Assembly (NCBI RefSeq): GCF_000744785.1
Contig: NZ_JQMO01000003.1
Coordinates: 2,976,001-3,040,000 of the forward strand
Reading direction: 5' to 3'
DNA length: 64,000 nucleotides
Source of the DNA: Kitasatospora azatica KCTC 9699
GTDB taxonomy: Bacteria > Actinomycetota > Actinomycetes > Streptomycetales > Streptomycetaceae
The notes beneath the pieces are model-generated. The model made no database searches. It worked only from the letters and a program-made list of their open reading frames with translations, and was not told the DNA's origin. The translations under genes were made by a program, and so were the position numbers. How positions within the stretch are numbered: position 1 is the stretch's first letter; every line of letters begins with the position of its first letter. Below are positions 33,158 to 41,624 of this stretch, piece by piece.

Positions 33158-33416
33158 ATGACAACTCCCGTTGGCTCGACTCCGGTTGTCCCAGCAGCAG
33201 GTCGGCGCCGCTGATCCGCTTGGCGTCGCTCAGCAGCCGTACCGCGCGCACATGCGGGTCGAACTCCACCTCGGGCGGCAGTGGGGCGGCCAGCCGGTCG
33301 GTGAGCGTGCTGGCCAGCCAGGGCGCCACCACCGAGACGTCAGACTGCCGATCTTGACGACGCGAAGTCAATTCGCTTTGGGGTGTTTCTTCACGAAAGA
33401 GTGGATTACCCGTCAT
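33147..33416 (-). CDS. 89-aa unknown protein, first gene of the operon
   Basis: Reads from ATG 33416 (MTGNPLFREETPQ) to a stop that overlaps the next start (11-base overlap). It contains SDVSVVAPWLASTLTDRL, PPEVEFDPHVRAVRLL and ADLLLGQPESSQREL. It is soluble, without cysteines, and of unknown family. The Shine-Dalgarno is weak (GAG 6 bases upstream) and DNA before it is unusually AT-rich, so the operon promoter probably lies at 33420-33460. The tight overlap with the following gene supports it being translated. Confidence 0.6.
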   Translation of the reverse strand: MTGNPLFREETPQSELTSRRQDRQSDVSVVAPWLASTLTDRLAAPLPPEVEFDPHVRAVRLLSDAKRISGADLLLGQPESSQRELSYVH

Positions 33417-33482
33417 CAGCACTCTTTTGATGGTATGGCGCTGGACAGTTGACATACCCTCGGTCCCCCGCGGCCCACCCCT

Positions 33483-33653
33483 TTGGAGATCCTTCTCGCC
33501 TCCTCCCTCCTCACCGCCCACGTGTTCCGCCACCCCCACGGCCTCCCCGAAGCCACCCCTACCGCCCTCCGCCTCCGCCCCACCTTCCTCACCCGCCCCC
33601 ACCGCGCCATCGACTACGCGGGAGACTGGCTCGCCCTCCGCCCCAACAGCTAG
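33483..33653 (+). pseudogene. possible gene remnant
   Basis: From TTG 33483 an open frame of 56 codons, nearly all ending in C or G, reads LEILLASSLLTAHVFRHPHG to DYAGDWLALRPNS and stops at TAG. The codon pattern is coding-like and a TTGACA lies at 33448, but there is no ribosome site and no family match I know. It could be a fragment left at the island's left edge. Confidence 0.25.
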
Positions 33654-33765
33654 GCAGCCGCTGCCTCGGCGGGACTGGCGGCAACTCGCGTGCTCGCCAG
33701 GACCTCTGACCTGGCAGGAGCAGTGCCATGAAGCCAACGCCCCCTCCGCCACGCCCTCCTGCGGC

Positions 33766-34647
33766 TCAACCGGCGGCCAGCCTGCCGATCGCCAACCCAG
33801 CCCTGGCGGCACGCAACGCATCCCGTGCCCGGCCAGCGCCTCTGGCACTCACCGCCGCCCCGCCGCCCACCGCGATCACCCGCCCACCGAGGCCCGCACA
33901 CACGCGGCAGATGCCCGGCCGGGCCACCGGGTCATGGCACTTGGCGCACTCGGTCTGCCGCCGAGCTGTCGGCGACGGCTCGGGCGAACGCACGGGTGGC
34001 ATCTTGCGCTCCAAGCGACTGCGCAGCACCCCGACGGGGGAGTGCACGGTCGCAGGCAGGCCGGGCAACAGCGCCCGCGCCAGCTCCGCCGGGGTACTGC
34101 CCCGCTCCAACCACTCCGCCACGAGCGGCGCGAGCTTGCGTGCCTCGGCCTCGCCCACCCACAGACGCGGCTCCGGCTTGATCACCCGGAACAACCTTTG
34201 AACCGCCACACGGACCTGCTCGTCAGGCATCGCCGTGCTTTCTCCGCTGCTGCCGGGGAGGGTAGGTACTTCCACCAGCTTCTTTACAGGAGGGATGTCA
34301 GCAGAACCGAGCCTCGCTTCACCGGCACCCGGACGCATGACACCCGGCGCCCCCAACTGCGGCGTGTCGAAGACATGAGCCTCCGAGCGCACCGTCCCGT
34401 TCGGCATCCGCACCGTATCGACCCGGTAATACCCGGCCGCCATCAGCTCCTTCAGAGCCTTGCGGATCGCCCCGCGCCCCTGCGGACTGGAGTCGGCCAT
34501 CTGACGCCCGTCCTCGCGCCAGCCGTCGGGACGCGAGAGCAGGTCGACCAACAGGCCGCGAGCGGTGTAGCTGAGCCGACGGTCCTGGAGAAGGCCGTTG
34601 GGTAGCACCGTGAAAGAGCGCACGTGGGCGCTACGATGAATGTGCAT
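33766..34647 (-). CDS. helix-turn-helix (replication-initiator-like) protein
   Basis: A 293-aa protein. The N-terminal winged-helix region is FTVLPNGLLQDRRLSYTARG, LLVDLLSRPDGWREDGRQMA and GRGAIRKALKELMAAGYYRV, as in primase-like/DnaD-type HTH proteins common on actinobacterial mobile elements. A variable middle follows, and a C-terminal zinc-ribbon-like C-x2-C...C-x2-C segment (TECAKCHDPVARPGICRVC). Start ATG 34647 (MHIHRSAHVR). GC is lower than in the flanking operon. It marks the left part of the accessory island; a DNA-binding role on a former mobile element is likely. Confidence 0.7.
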   Translation of the reverse strand: MHIHRSAHVRSFTVLPNGLLQDRRLSYTARGLLVDLLSRPDGWREDGRQMADSSPQGRGAIRKALKELMAAGYYRVDTVRMPNGTVRSEAHVFDTPQLGAPGVMRPGAGEARLGSADIPPVKKLVEVPTLPGSSGESTAMPDEQVRVAVQRLFRVIKPEPRLWVGEAEARKLAPLVAEWLERGSTPAELARALLPGLPATVHSPVGVLRSRLERKMPPVRSPEPSPTARRQTECAKCHDPVARPGICRVCAGLGGRVIAVGGGAAVSARGAGRARDALRAARAGLAIGRLAAG

Positions 34648-34671
34648 CGGGAGTTGCTGCTCCTGTTGCCG

Positions 34672-34702
34672 GACCCCGGGGTGTTAGCGCACCGCCGGGG
34701 TC
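34672..34702. promoter_or_regulatory. inverted repeat upstream of the HTH gene
   Basis: GACCCCGG (34672-34679) and CCGGGGTC (34695-34702) form an 8-bp stem with a 15-base loop, 25 bases before the HTH start on the minus strand. It is possibly an operator or leader structure for autoregulation. Confidence 0.35.
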
Positions 34703-35483
34703 AACTCTTGAGGCGTTAAGCCAAGATGCCGCCCAGCTTACCTTGCGTGCTGCACTGGTGACACTGCGTCCTCGCTGGTCGGACAATCCTATGGACTGTC
34801 AGTTTCACTACCTTGCCGCTTGCCTCCCCGACGGCCGTCCAATCCCAAGGCGTGGTCCGTGTTCTCCTCGAGGGCAGGCCAGCCAGTCGGTAGTGCGCCT
34901 TATTCCGATGCCGGTGCGGGTCAGTGGCGGCGTGCTGCAGTGGGAAGTACGTGATCCGGAGCTCGCGGATTTCGCGCAGGATCGAGTAGCCAGCCCATTC
35001 GGCAGACAGGGCCAATCCGACTCCAAGTCGGCGAGAGCGAAGCTCCGCCAGCAACTGGGCAAGCCTCGAAGACCCGGCTGTCTTGGCCGACCTCGAACGT
35101 AACCCCCGGCTATGGGAGCCGATTCCTTGCCTAGGAGTCGGCCGCCTGCGCCGGCCGTGGCTCCCGCGACGGCGGCACCCACATCCTGTTCGCGGCCCGA
35201 CGGCGCCATTCAACCTGACGACCCTGGCCCCAGGCGCCGCAGAACACCGGGAATGTGCCAAACGTTTCGGCCTCCGCTCCGTCTACGTCGCCATGCCTCG
35301 TCTCAAGAACATGCGCTGTCTCTCGGACTGATGCTTGTGAAGCGCCTGCGGACTGTCAGTGTTTGCCCCTACGCTTTCCGCTACGCACGCGGCTCCTTGT
35401 GGAGTCAGAGCGCTTAGCGCTGCCCGCGATGGGCTTCCGCGGCGTGCTCGCGTGCAAGCTGAGAGCTGGAGGCTGCCCGCACC
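34703..35483. other. low-GC stretch with no supported gene
   Basis: About 780 bases of clearly lower GC. Frames on both strands (plus 34743-35102; minus 34716-35261) reach 120-180 codons but lack ribosome sites and recognisable motifs, and neither has convincing codon bias. This may be decayed mobile-element DNA. The end of the stretch must contain the promoter of the GHKL ATPase operon. Confidence 0.5.
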
Positions 35484-37856
35484 ATGAAGATCACTCCCTC
35501 CGCGCGTGTGCTGCGCATGCTCGGCGAGATCGAGTTCGACGAATGGCAGTGCCTCGCAGAGCTCGTCGACAACGCGTTCGACGATTTCACCGAGATCCAC
35601 CGATCCGGAGTCCCCTGGGTCGGCGGCTTCCGGGTCAGTGTGCGGCTTCCCAGCTCCGTGAGCGGTGAGCTGGTGATCGAGGACACCGGCCGGGGCATGA
35701 CTTACGAGCGTCTCGAGCGCGCTGTCCGCGCGGGGTGGTCGGGCAACGACATGCACGACAAACTTGGGCTCTTCGGCATGGGCTTCAATGTGTCTACTGC
35801 CAGGCTGGGCCGGCGGACCCGGGTCCTGACTACGCGTCAGGGAGACCCCGAGTGGATTGGGGTGGAGATCGACCTCGATCGTATCGGTGACGACTTCGAA
35901 GCCGAGGACATCGTTGAGCCGAAGGCTGACCCGAACGAGCACGGCACCCGCATCATCATCAGTAAGCTGCACGCTGGCCGTGCCCAGTGGCTACGCAAGA
36001 ACGGCTCGGCGCTGCGCAACATCCTCGGTGGCGTCTATTCCTGGCTGCTGGAGAATCGCCCATTCGAACTGTGGATCGGCGGGATCCAGGTGAAGCCGGT
36101 GCGGCACTGCCGGTGGGGAGACGACCGCTTCGTCCTCTACAACAACAAGGAGCGGATCCCCGCCTACGTCGAAATCGACGAGAAGCTCGAGGACGGCGTC
36201 GCGTGTGCCGATTGCGGGCAGTGGCAGTTGCCCGGCCGGGAAGTGTGTGAGGACTGCGGTAGCGATCGGCTCAATGTCCGCGAGCGTCGGGTGCATGGGT
36301 GGCTCGGGATCCAGCGGTACCTGCACAAGCAGGAGTACGGAATCGACTTCCTCCGCAACGGCCGCAAGATCCTGCGGTGGGACAAGCGGCTGTTCACCTG
36401 GCGCAACCCTGACGGCGGCGTTGGCAACGAGGAGCCCGAGTACCCAGTGGAGCTTGTCCATCAGGGCGGCCGCATCATTGGTGAGATCCACCTCGACCAT
36501 GTCCCGGTCGGCTACCAGAAGAACGCTTTCGAATACGGTGACCGCAGTTGGCGCTCGGCCGTGGAGATCCTGCGCGGTGTCGGCCCGTTGCTCCCTCAGC
36601 GGGCAGCCGCCCTCCAGTACCTTGAGAATACAAGTCCCCTCGCTCGACTGGTGAAGGGCTACCGCCGGAACGACGCCGGTGAGCGCTACCTCATTCCTGG
36701 GGACGGCCGGAAGCCAATCCACGATGACACCCGCCGCTGGGGCCTGGAGTTCCATAAGGGAATCGCCGCGTACCAGTCGGACGAACGCTGGTGGCAGGCG
36801 GTGCTGGATCACGAGGCCGCCAAACGGAACGGCAAGAAGGAGAAGGCCTCCACCAACACGCCGGATCAGCCGGATGAGGCGGCCGTGCTCGAAGCGCTCG
36901 GTCTGGACGAGGCAGCGGCGGACCTGCTGAACGGTTTGCAGCCCGAGTCCCCTGCCCAGTCTTCGGTGCAGACTCCCCCGGTAGCAGCCGGCGCGCCTAC
37001 CGTTGTGGCGGAGCAGGGAAATCGGGAGAAAGAGACCCGACAGGAGCGAATCAGCCGCTACGCCGAGAACTCCACCGTATACCCGGCGCTGAGCCGCCCC
37101 CTTGGTCACCCGCGCATCGGATACGTCGATATCGAAGCCCGTCGGCTCACCAATGGCCCGCTGCTCGATGACAAACTCAACCCGACCCCGGTCCTGCTCG
37201 ACCAGCAGCGCGGCATGTCCTTCGCCGCCTTCCTCGACCTGGAACACGAGGTCTTTCAGAAGTTCGGTGTGGACCCCGCCGACCTGCTGATCGCGGAAGC
37301 CGCCGTACTACTCAAGGTTCAGGCGGACAGCGACTGGAGTCACTCCCAGCTCATGGCAGCAATCCGCGCCGAATCCTTGCCTGCTACCGCGCTCGACGCC
37401 CAGCTGATCAGCGCCGAGGCACAGGAGCTGCTGGCGGAGATCCGTCAGCGCATGGCAGCGGAACTGGACCGCGCCGGTGAACCTGCGCGCGCCTTCCAGT
37501 ACCTCTCTCCAGACGAACTCACAGCTACCGAAACCGCCATGATCGCCAATGGGAAGATCACCAGGACCGCTGATCTGGGCACACGTGGTGACTTCCTGCT
37601 GCATGTCCCCCCGCTCTTCCTGGTACGTCTGCTGGAGTCCTGGCCGGAAGTGTTCATGGACGGCCACGTGTTCCAGGGCCTGTACGAGGGCGTTTCTTCC
37701 CCCGGGGCTCAGCGGCTCAGCCTCGCCCGGTCTGTTGGCTATCTCTCTGACGTCGCCACCCAAGCCAGCTACACAGTCGCCAGCCTCCCGAGCCAACTGC
37801 TGCGCACGAGGCTGAGCATCCGTCTGCTGTCCGACGAACTCGCGGAGGAACGGTGA
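35484..37856 (+). CDS. MORC/MutL-like GHKL ATPase
   Basis: A 790-aa protein. The GHKL ATPase core lies in residues 1-130: ELVDNAFDDFTEI (N box), VIEDTGRGMTYERL (G1) and LGLFGMGFNVSTARLG (G2). An S5-like transducer region follows (GIDFLRNGRKILRWDKR, HLDHVPVGYQKNAFEYGDR) with an inserted four-cysteine zinc ribbon (CADCGQWQLPGREVCEDCG). A basic/acidic linker near residue 450 leads to a C-terminal helical domain. Prokaryotic MORC relatives of this kind occur with restriction-modification genes and are thought to act as ATP-gated DNA clamps or loop formers. Its stop overlaps the helicase start (GTGA). Confidence 0.9.
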   Translation: MKITPSARVLRMLGEIEFDEWQCLAELVDNAFDDFTEIHRSGVPWVGGFRVSVRLPSSVSGELVIEDTGRGMTYERLERAVRAGWSGNDMHDKLGLFGMGFNVSTARLGRRTRVLTTRQGDPEWIGVEIDLDRIGDDFEAEDIVEPKADPNEHGTRIIISKLHAGRAQWLRKNGSALRNILGGVYSWLLENRPFELWIGGIQVKPVRHCRWGDDRFVLYNNKERIPAYVEIDEKLEDGVACADCGQWQLPGREVCEDCGSDRLNVRERRVHGWLGIQRYLHKQEYGIDFLRNGRKILRWDKRLFTWRNPDGGVGNEEPEYPVELVHQGGRIIGEIHLDHVPVGYQKNAFEYGDRSWRSAVEILRGVGPLLPQRAAALQYLENTSPLARLVKGYRRNDAGERYLIPGDGRKPIHDDTRRWGLEFHKGIAAYQSDERWWQAVLDHEAAKRNGKKEKASTNTPDQPDEAAVLEALGLDEAAADLLNGLQPESPAQSSVQTPPVAAGAPTVVAEQGNREKETRQERISRYAENSTVYPALSRPLGHPRIGYVDIEARRLTNGPLLDDKLNPTPVLLDQQRGMSFAAFLDLEHEVFQKFGVDPADLLIAEAAVLLKVQADSDWSHSQLMAAIRAESLPATALDAQLISAEAQELLAEIRQRMAAELDRAGEPARAFQYLSPDELTATETAMIANGKITRTADLGTRGDFLLHVPPLFLVRLLESWPEVFMDGHVFQGLYEGVSSPGAQRLSLARSVGYLSDVATQASYTVASLPSQLLRTRLSIRLLSDELAEER

Positions 37857-39523
37857 GTGCAGTCTTCCTGGCGGCGGACGAGCTTCTGAGAGGTGGCCCC
37901 GTCGGGCTGCCCCATGCCGTTGAACGCGCACTGTGGTACCTCGGATTCAATGACGTTCGCGTTATCGATGGAGCCGGCGACAACGGTGCTGACCTCCTCG
38001 CGGTGCGCGCCCGTGAGCAATGGGTCTTTCAATGCAAGTGGAAGGCAAACGGGAAGGTCGACCGAACAGGCATCGATGACCTCGAGCGTGCCCGGACACG
38101 CTACCGTGCGGACAAGGCCGTGCTGGTCACTAACACGGACGTTAACCAAGCAGCGGAGGAGCGGCGCCGCGCCCTCAATGGAGTGGGCATCCCCATCACT
38201 GTCTGGCAAGGAGCCACCCTGGCTGCGATCGGCGACCGCATGCCCCAGACCGTTCCCAGTCAGTATGCGCTTCGTCCCTATCAGGTAGCGGCTGCGGACG
38301 CTCTCGAGCGGGATCTTCGCACGAACGGAGCCGCTCTACTTGTCCTGGCAACTGGCTTGGGTAAAACGGTCGTCGGCGGCGAGGTGATCAGTCGTCACCT
38401 CGCCGCCGACCCGAACGCCAGGATCCTTGTGGTCGCCCACATGAAGGACCTGGTAGAGCAGTTGGAGAAGGCGATGTGGCGGCACCTTCCCAAGTCCGTC
38501 CCCACACGGCTGCTCACCGGGGACAGCAAGCCCCAGCTCCTTAACGGTGTGCTCGTCGGCACCGTTGAGTCTGTACTCGGGGCGGTGCACTTGGGCTACC
38601 GTCCCGACCTCATCATGATCGACGAGACCCACCACGTGGCAGAGACCGGCAGGTTTGCGGAATTGCTCGACTTGTGCGGGGATACCGCACAGCTAGGGGT
38701 GACCGCGACACCCTGGCGGGGCGACAAGTTCGATATCACCTCACGCTTCGGCGAACCCAGCTTCAAGATGGGAATTGCCGAGGGCATGGCTGCTGGCTAC
38801 TTGTCCGCCGTCGACTATCGACTCTACGTGGACAACATCGACTGGGATGTTGTCAAAGACGCCAGCCTGCACGGGCAATCGATCAAGGACCTCAACCGTT
38901 CCCTCTTCTTGCCGCAGCGCGACGAGGAGGTCGTCGAGCACTTTCGTGAGGCATGGCGGACGACCCCCGACCCGCGCGCGATCGTTTTCTGTCAGACCAT
39001 TGAACACGCGGAGCACATGGCCAAGTTGCTCGCCAGTGCGGACCCTGCGTGGGCGAACGCGTCGTTCCTACACAGTGGACTGCCGCGGCAGCGGCGGCAG
39101 ATCCTACTCAATGAGTTCCGGCTCGGGCGCGTTCCGGTGGTCACATGCGTCGATGTCTTCAACGAAGGTGTCGACGTTCCTGACGTCAATCTGATTGCAT
39201 TCCTGCGGGTCACCCACAGTCGACGCATCTTCGTCCAGCAGCTCGGCCGCGGCCTGCGCTTGAGCCCCGGCAAGAAGGCCCTTCGCGTCCTCGATTTCGT
39301 CACCGACATCAGGCGCGTCGCAGCCACCCTTGACCTTCGCCGCTCACTCGAGGCCGAGCAGCCCGAGTACCTGAGGGTGCGGATGCCCCATGCCTCCCGG
39401 ATCGAGTTCAGCGACGAGACCGTCGGCAGCCTCATGGACCACTGGATCCGAGACGCCGCAGACCTAGAGACCGCGGCGGATGAGGTCCGCCTGCAGTTCC
39501 CGATCACGACAGGAATCGAATGA
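37853..39523 (+). CDS. Mrr-type nuclease fused to SF2 helicase
   Basis: A 556-aa protein. Residues about 15-115 are an Mrr/REase fold with the nuclease triad in GADLLAVRAREQWVFQCKWK (D...Q-x-K). Then comes a superfamily 2 helicase: Q-like YQVAAADALERDL, Walker A LVLATGLGKTVVGGE, DExH box LIMIDETHHV, motif III LGVTATPWRGD, motif V CVDVFNEGVDVPDV and motif VI FVQQLGRGLRLSPGKKAL. It should translocate on DNA and cut it, as in type I/III-like effectors. GTG 37853 has GGAGG 4 bases upstream and overlaps the ATPase stop. It is coupled to the next gene by ATGA. Confidence 0.9.
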   Translation: MSAVFLAADELLRGGPVGLPHAVERALWYLGFNDVRVIDGAGDNGADLLAVRAREQWVFQCKWKANGKVDRTGIDDLERARTRYRADKAVLVTNTDVNQAAEERRRALNGVGIPITVWQGATLAAIGDRMPQTVPSQYALRPYQVAAADALERDLRTNGAALLVLATGLGKTVVGGEVISRHLAADPNARILVVAHMKDLVEQLEKAMWRHLPKSVPTRLLTGDSKPQLLNGVLVGTVESVLGAVHLGYRPDLIMIDETHHVAETGRFAELLDLCGDTAQLGVTATPWRGDKFDITSRFGEPSFKMGIAEGMAAGYLSAVDYRLYVDNIDWDVVKDASLHGQSIKDLNRSLFLPQRDEEVVEHFREAWRTTPDPRAIVFCQTIEHAEHMAKLLASADPAWANASFLHSGLPRQRRQILLNEFRLGRVPVVTCVDVFNEGVDVPDVNLIAFLRVTHSRRIFVQQLGRGLRLSPGKKALRVLDFVTDIRRVAATLDLRRSLEAEQPEYLRVRMPHASRIEFSDETVGSLMDHWIRDAADLETAADEVRLQFPITTGIE

Positions 39524-40119
39524 GCGCCTACTCCCTGCCCACTGACGTCGAAGCGGAGATCGTCCGCCTCCTCTACGGACAGGCGGCTGACGTCAACTGG
39601 ACCTACCTCCCGGACGCAGAGCGCACGAGGCTGTACCAGCAGTGGACTGCGGACCCGCAGATCGGCGGCCGGCTTCTGCCGTTCGTGGGCACGCCTGAGA
39701 ATGTTCGTCCGTGGATCAAGGACGGGCCGATGAAGGAATATACGCGCGCGACGTATGGCGTGGGCAAGTACGCGCCATTGATTGCTAAGCCCACTACCAG
39801 TGTGGACACGCTCGTTGAGAAGGCGCTCGGCTCGGGTTGGTCGGTCGATTTGGAGTCGCTCGACATCAAGCCGCTGAAAGTCGTCATCCAGCGCCAGGAC
39901 GACGAGGACGTGGAGCAGCGCTTCACATGGGGGCCGGTGAGGGATTTCAAGCACCTTGCCTGGGCGGCGATCACGGCTCAGGCCGACGGTGACCCGCTGC
40001 CGTGGGTGATCTGCGCGGTCGACTCCTTCGTACGTCGGGTTACCCCGGCGCAGAAGGCGACTCACGAGCGAATCGCACAGCGTCTCGGCCTGGTTGTCGC
40101 TCACGTTACCGATGGCTGA
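39520..40119 (+). CDS. 199-aa protein of unknown family in the MORC operon
   Basis: A soluble alpha/beta-looking protein: SLPTDVEAEIVRLLYGQAAD, YLPDAERTRLYQQWTADPQI, VRPWIKDGPMKEYTRATYGV, ESLDIKPLKVVIQRQDDEDV, FKHLAWAAITAQADGDPLPW and the end RIAQRLGLVVAHVTDG. I find no nuclease, ATPase or HTH motif. Its ATG overlaps the helicase stop (ATGA), so it is made in step with the helicase and is likely part of the same complex, perhaps as specificity or adaptor subunit. Confidence 0.7.
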   Translation: MSAYSLPTDVEAEIVRLLYGQAADVNWTYLPDAERTRLYQQWTADPQIGGRLLPFVGTPENVRPWIKDGPMKEYTRATYGVGKYAPLIAKPTTSVDTLVEKALGSGWSVDLESLDIKPLKVVIQRQDDEDVEQRFTWGPVRDFKHLAWAAITAQADGDPLPWVICAVDSFVRRVTPAQKATHERIAQRLGLVVAHVTDG

Positions 40120-40178
40120 CGTGGTTGGAGCGCTGGCGACAGCGGATCAACGGAAGAGACGATCGCAGGGGTAGCAGC

Positions 40179-41495
40179 ATGGAGTTGCAACTTGACTGGC
40201 TCGGGGTCGCGTGGGCGACGTTGGACGAGCGGTCCCGGGCAGTCTTTGTCGCCCGGCAGGAGGGTAAAACCCTAGACGAGATCGGTCGGGCACACGATTT
40301 CACGCGTGAGAGGGCTCGGCAGATCCTCGTCAAGACCAGCACTAGCTTGCGGTGCTTGGGCGACTTGCTCGCGCCGGGGTGGCGCGAGCGGGTAGAGGAA
40401 CTCGATGCCGGGATCGCGATCTCGCGCGCAGAAATCGCCAAAGCGCTCGATGCCCGTGATCACCTCGCGATCGAGGCGTTCGCAGAGGCTGTGGGCTACA
40501 AGCCGCCTCGCACGTGGGCTGGTGACCTGCAAGGCTGGTGGACCTCCTCTCCTGGCGCGCTGGAGGTGCTCCTGCGCGACATCGCTGCTCAGGCCCCTTT
40601 GAGGGAAGGCGAGTTGGACAAGGCGATCGCCGAAGCACGGATACCAGAGGCTATTCCGGTCGCCACCCTTCTGACCCACGCTCGGAGCCCTCTCGTTTCG
40701 GGGGGGAACGGCAGCTGGCTGCGCCGCCGAGCCCGGGGACGAGACGCTGCCTACCTGTGGCTGCTCGAGCATGGCGCGCCATGCCGGGTCGAGACGATGC
40801 TCAATCCGACGGGTTTCGCGAACACGCACGCTCTTGCTGAGGCGTTGCGGCGCGACGAGAGGTTCGTCCAACTTCGCCCCGAAGGCAGCTGGGCCTTGGC
40901 GGAATGGCCCGGAGTCAGCCGCATGCCCTACAAGAGCGCCGCTGAAGTACTCGTCGATGTTGTCGGCGAGTTCGGCCCCATCACGAAGGAGGAACTTTTC
41001 ACCAAGGTCGTAGAGCGGTACCCCGTCACGACCTGGCGCCTGCAGCAGTGCTTGCTCAGTGACCAGATCGGGACCACCGGAGAAGGACTGATCGACCTAG
41101 TCGCCCGCGGCGCCCAGCCCAACGAGGAGACTGAGCCCCCTAGGCCCGCCAGCATGGCTGTGAACGAGGCCGGCACTGTCTACGGCATAAGGATTACGGT
41201 GGACAAGGATGTCCTGCGCGGAAGCGGAATCCTCGTGCACAAGTGGATCACTTGGAAGCTTGGCCTGCGCCGTGCCCCAATGTCCTTGACCTTCGATACT
41301 CAGGACTCGCAGGGCCCGCTTATCCTCCGTCGCGGCACTAGTGGTGCGCAGCTCTCCAGCCTGCGCCGGTTCGTGAGGGAACTCGGCTTGGTTCTCGGAT
41401 GTGAGCTCGTGGTTCTTCTGAATACTAGAACGGCCGTCGCACAGGTCCGGCACGTTTGCCCGGTCGCCAAGTGTCCAGTACGGACGGCAGGCTGA
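40179..41495 (+). CDS. sigma-region-4-like plus HARE-HTH protein
   Basis: A 438-aa protein. Residues about 10-65 match sigma-70 region 4: AWATLDERSRAVFVARQEGK, then TLDEIGRAHDFTRERARQIL. Several winged-helix-like units follow; the one near residue 250 (YKSAAEVLVDVVGEFGPITK, EELFTKVVERYPVTTWRLQQ) resembles a HARE-HTH domain. The C-terminal third is beta-rich (RGSGILVHKWITWKLGLRR). Such fusions are described in bacterial DNA-modification systems and may read modified or target DNA. No region 2 is present, so it is not a working sigma factor. ATG 40179 is chosen; the longer frame overlaps the previous gene. Confidence 0.75.
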   Translation: MELQLDWLGVAWATLDERSRAVFVARQEGKTLDEIGRAHDFTRERARQILVKTSTSLRCLGDLLAPGWRERVEELDAGIAISRAEIAKALDARDHLAIEAFAEAVGYKPPRTWAGDLQGWWTSSPGALEVLLRDIAAQAPLREGELDKAIAEARIPEAIPVATLLTHARSPLVSGGNGSWLRRRARGRDAAYLWLLEHGAPCRVETMLNPTGFANTHALAEALRRDERFVQLRPEGSWALAEWPGVSRMPYKSAAEVLVDVVGEFGPITKEELFTKVVERYPVTTWRLQQCLLSDQIGTTGEGLIDLVARGAQPNEETEPPRPASMAVNEAGTVYGIRITVDKDVLRGSGILVHKWITWKLGLRRAPMSLTFDTQDSQGPLILRRGTSGAQLSSLRRFVRELGLVLGCELVVLLNTRTAVAQVRHVCPVAKCPVRTAG

Positions 41496-41519
41496 GCAGA
41501 TTAACCTCACGCTTTATGA

Positions 41520-41538
41520 AACCATCCGCCTGATGGTT
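41520..41538. terminator. small hairpin after the MORC operon
   Basis: AACCATC (41520-41526) and GATGGTT (41532-41538) form a 7-bp stem with a 5-base loop, shortly after the last stop of the plus-strand operon. Weaker than the stem at 41568-41620. Confidence 0.4.
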
Positions 41539-41567
41539 GATCAGAAGCGAACGTTTGGTTTATAGGT

Positions 41568-41620
41568 CTGCCCACACTGGTCCGGTGAACGGGAACAGCC
41601 CACCGGACCAGTGTGGGCAG
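41568..41620. terminator. 20-bp bidirectional terminator
   Basis: A perfect 20-bp inverted repeat (41568-41587 with 41601-41620, loop of 13) sits between the convergent HARE-HTH and restriction-enzyme genes, 4 bases from the latter's stop. It separates the MORC module from the Eco29kI-type enzyme. Confidence 0.8.
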
Positions 41621-41624
41621 GCCG

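Noticed and set aside
34716..35261. Genes in the 34.7-35.3 kb stretch
   Set aside because: Frames on both strands lack ribosome sites, motifs and codon bias; more likely decayed DNA.
35484..40119. DISARM or a classical type I/III restriction system
   Set aside because: No DUF1998 or phospholipase-D partner, and no HsdM/HsdS or Mod/Res pair; the GHKL ATPase fits the MORC-type arrangement instead.
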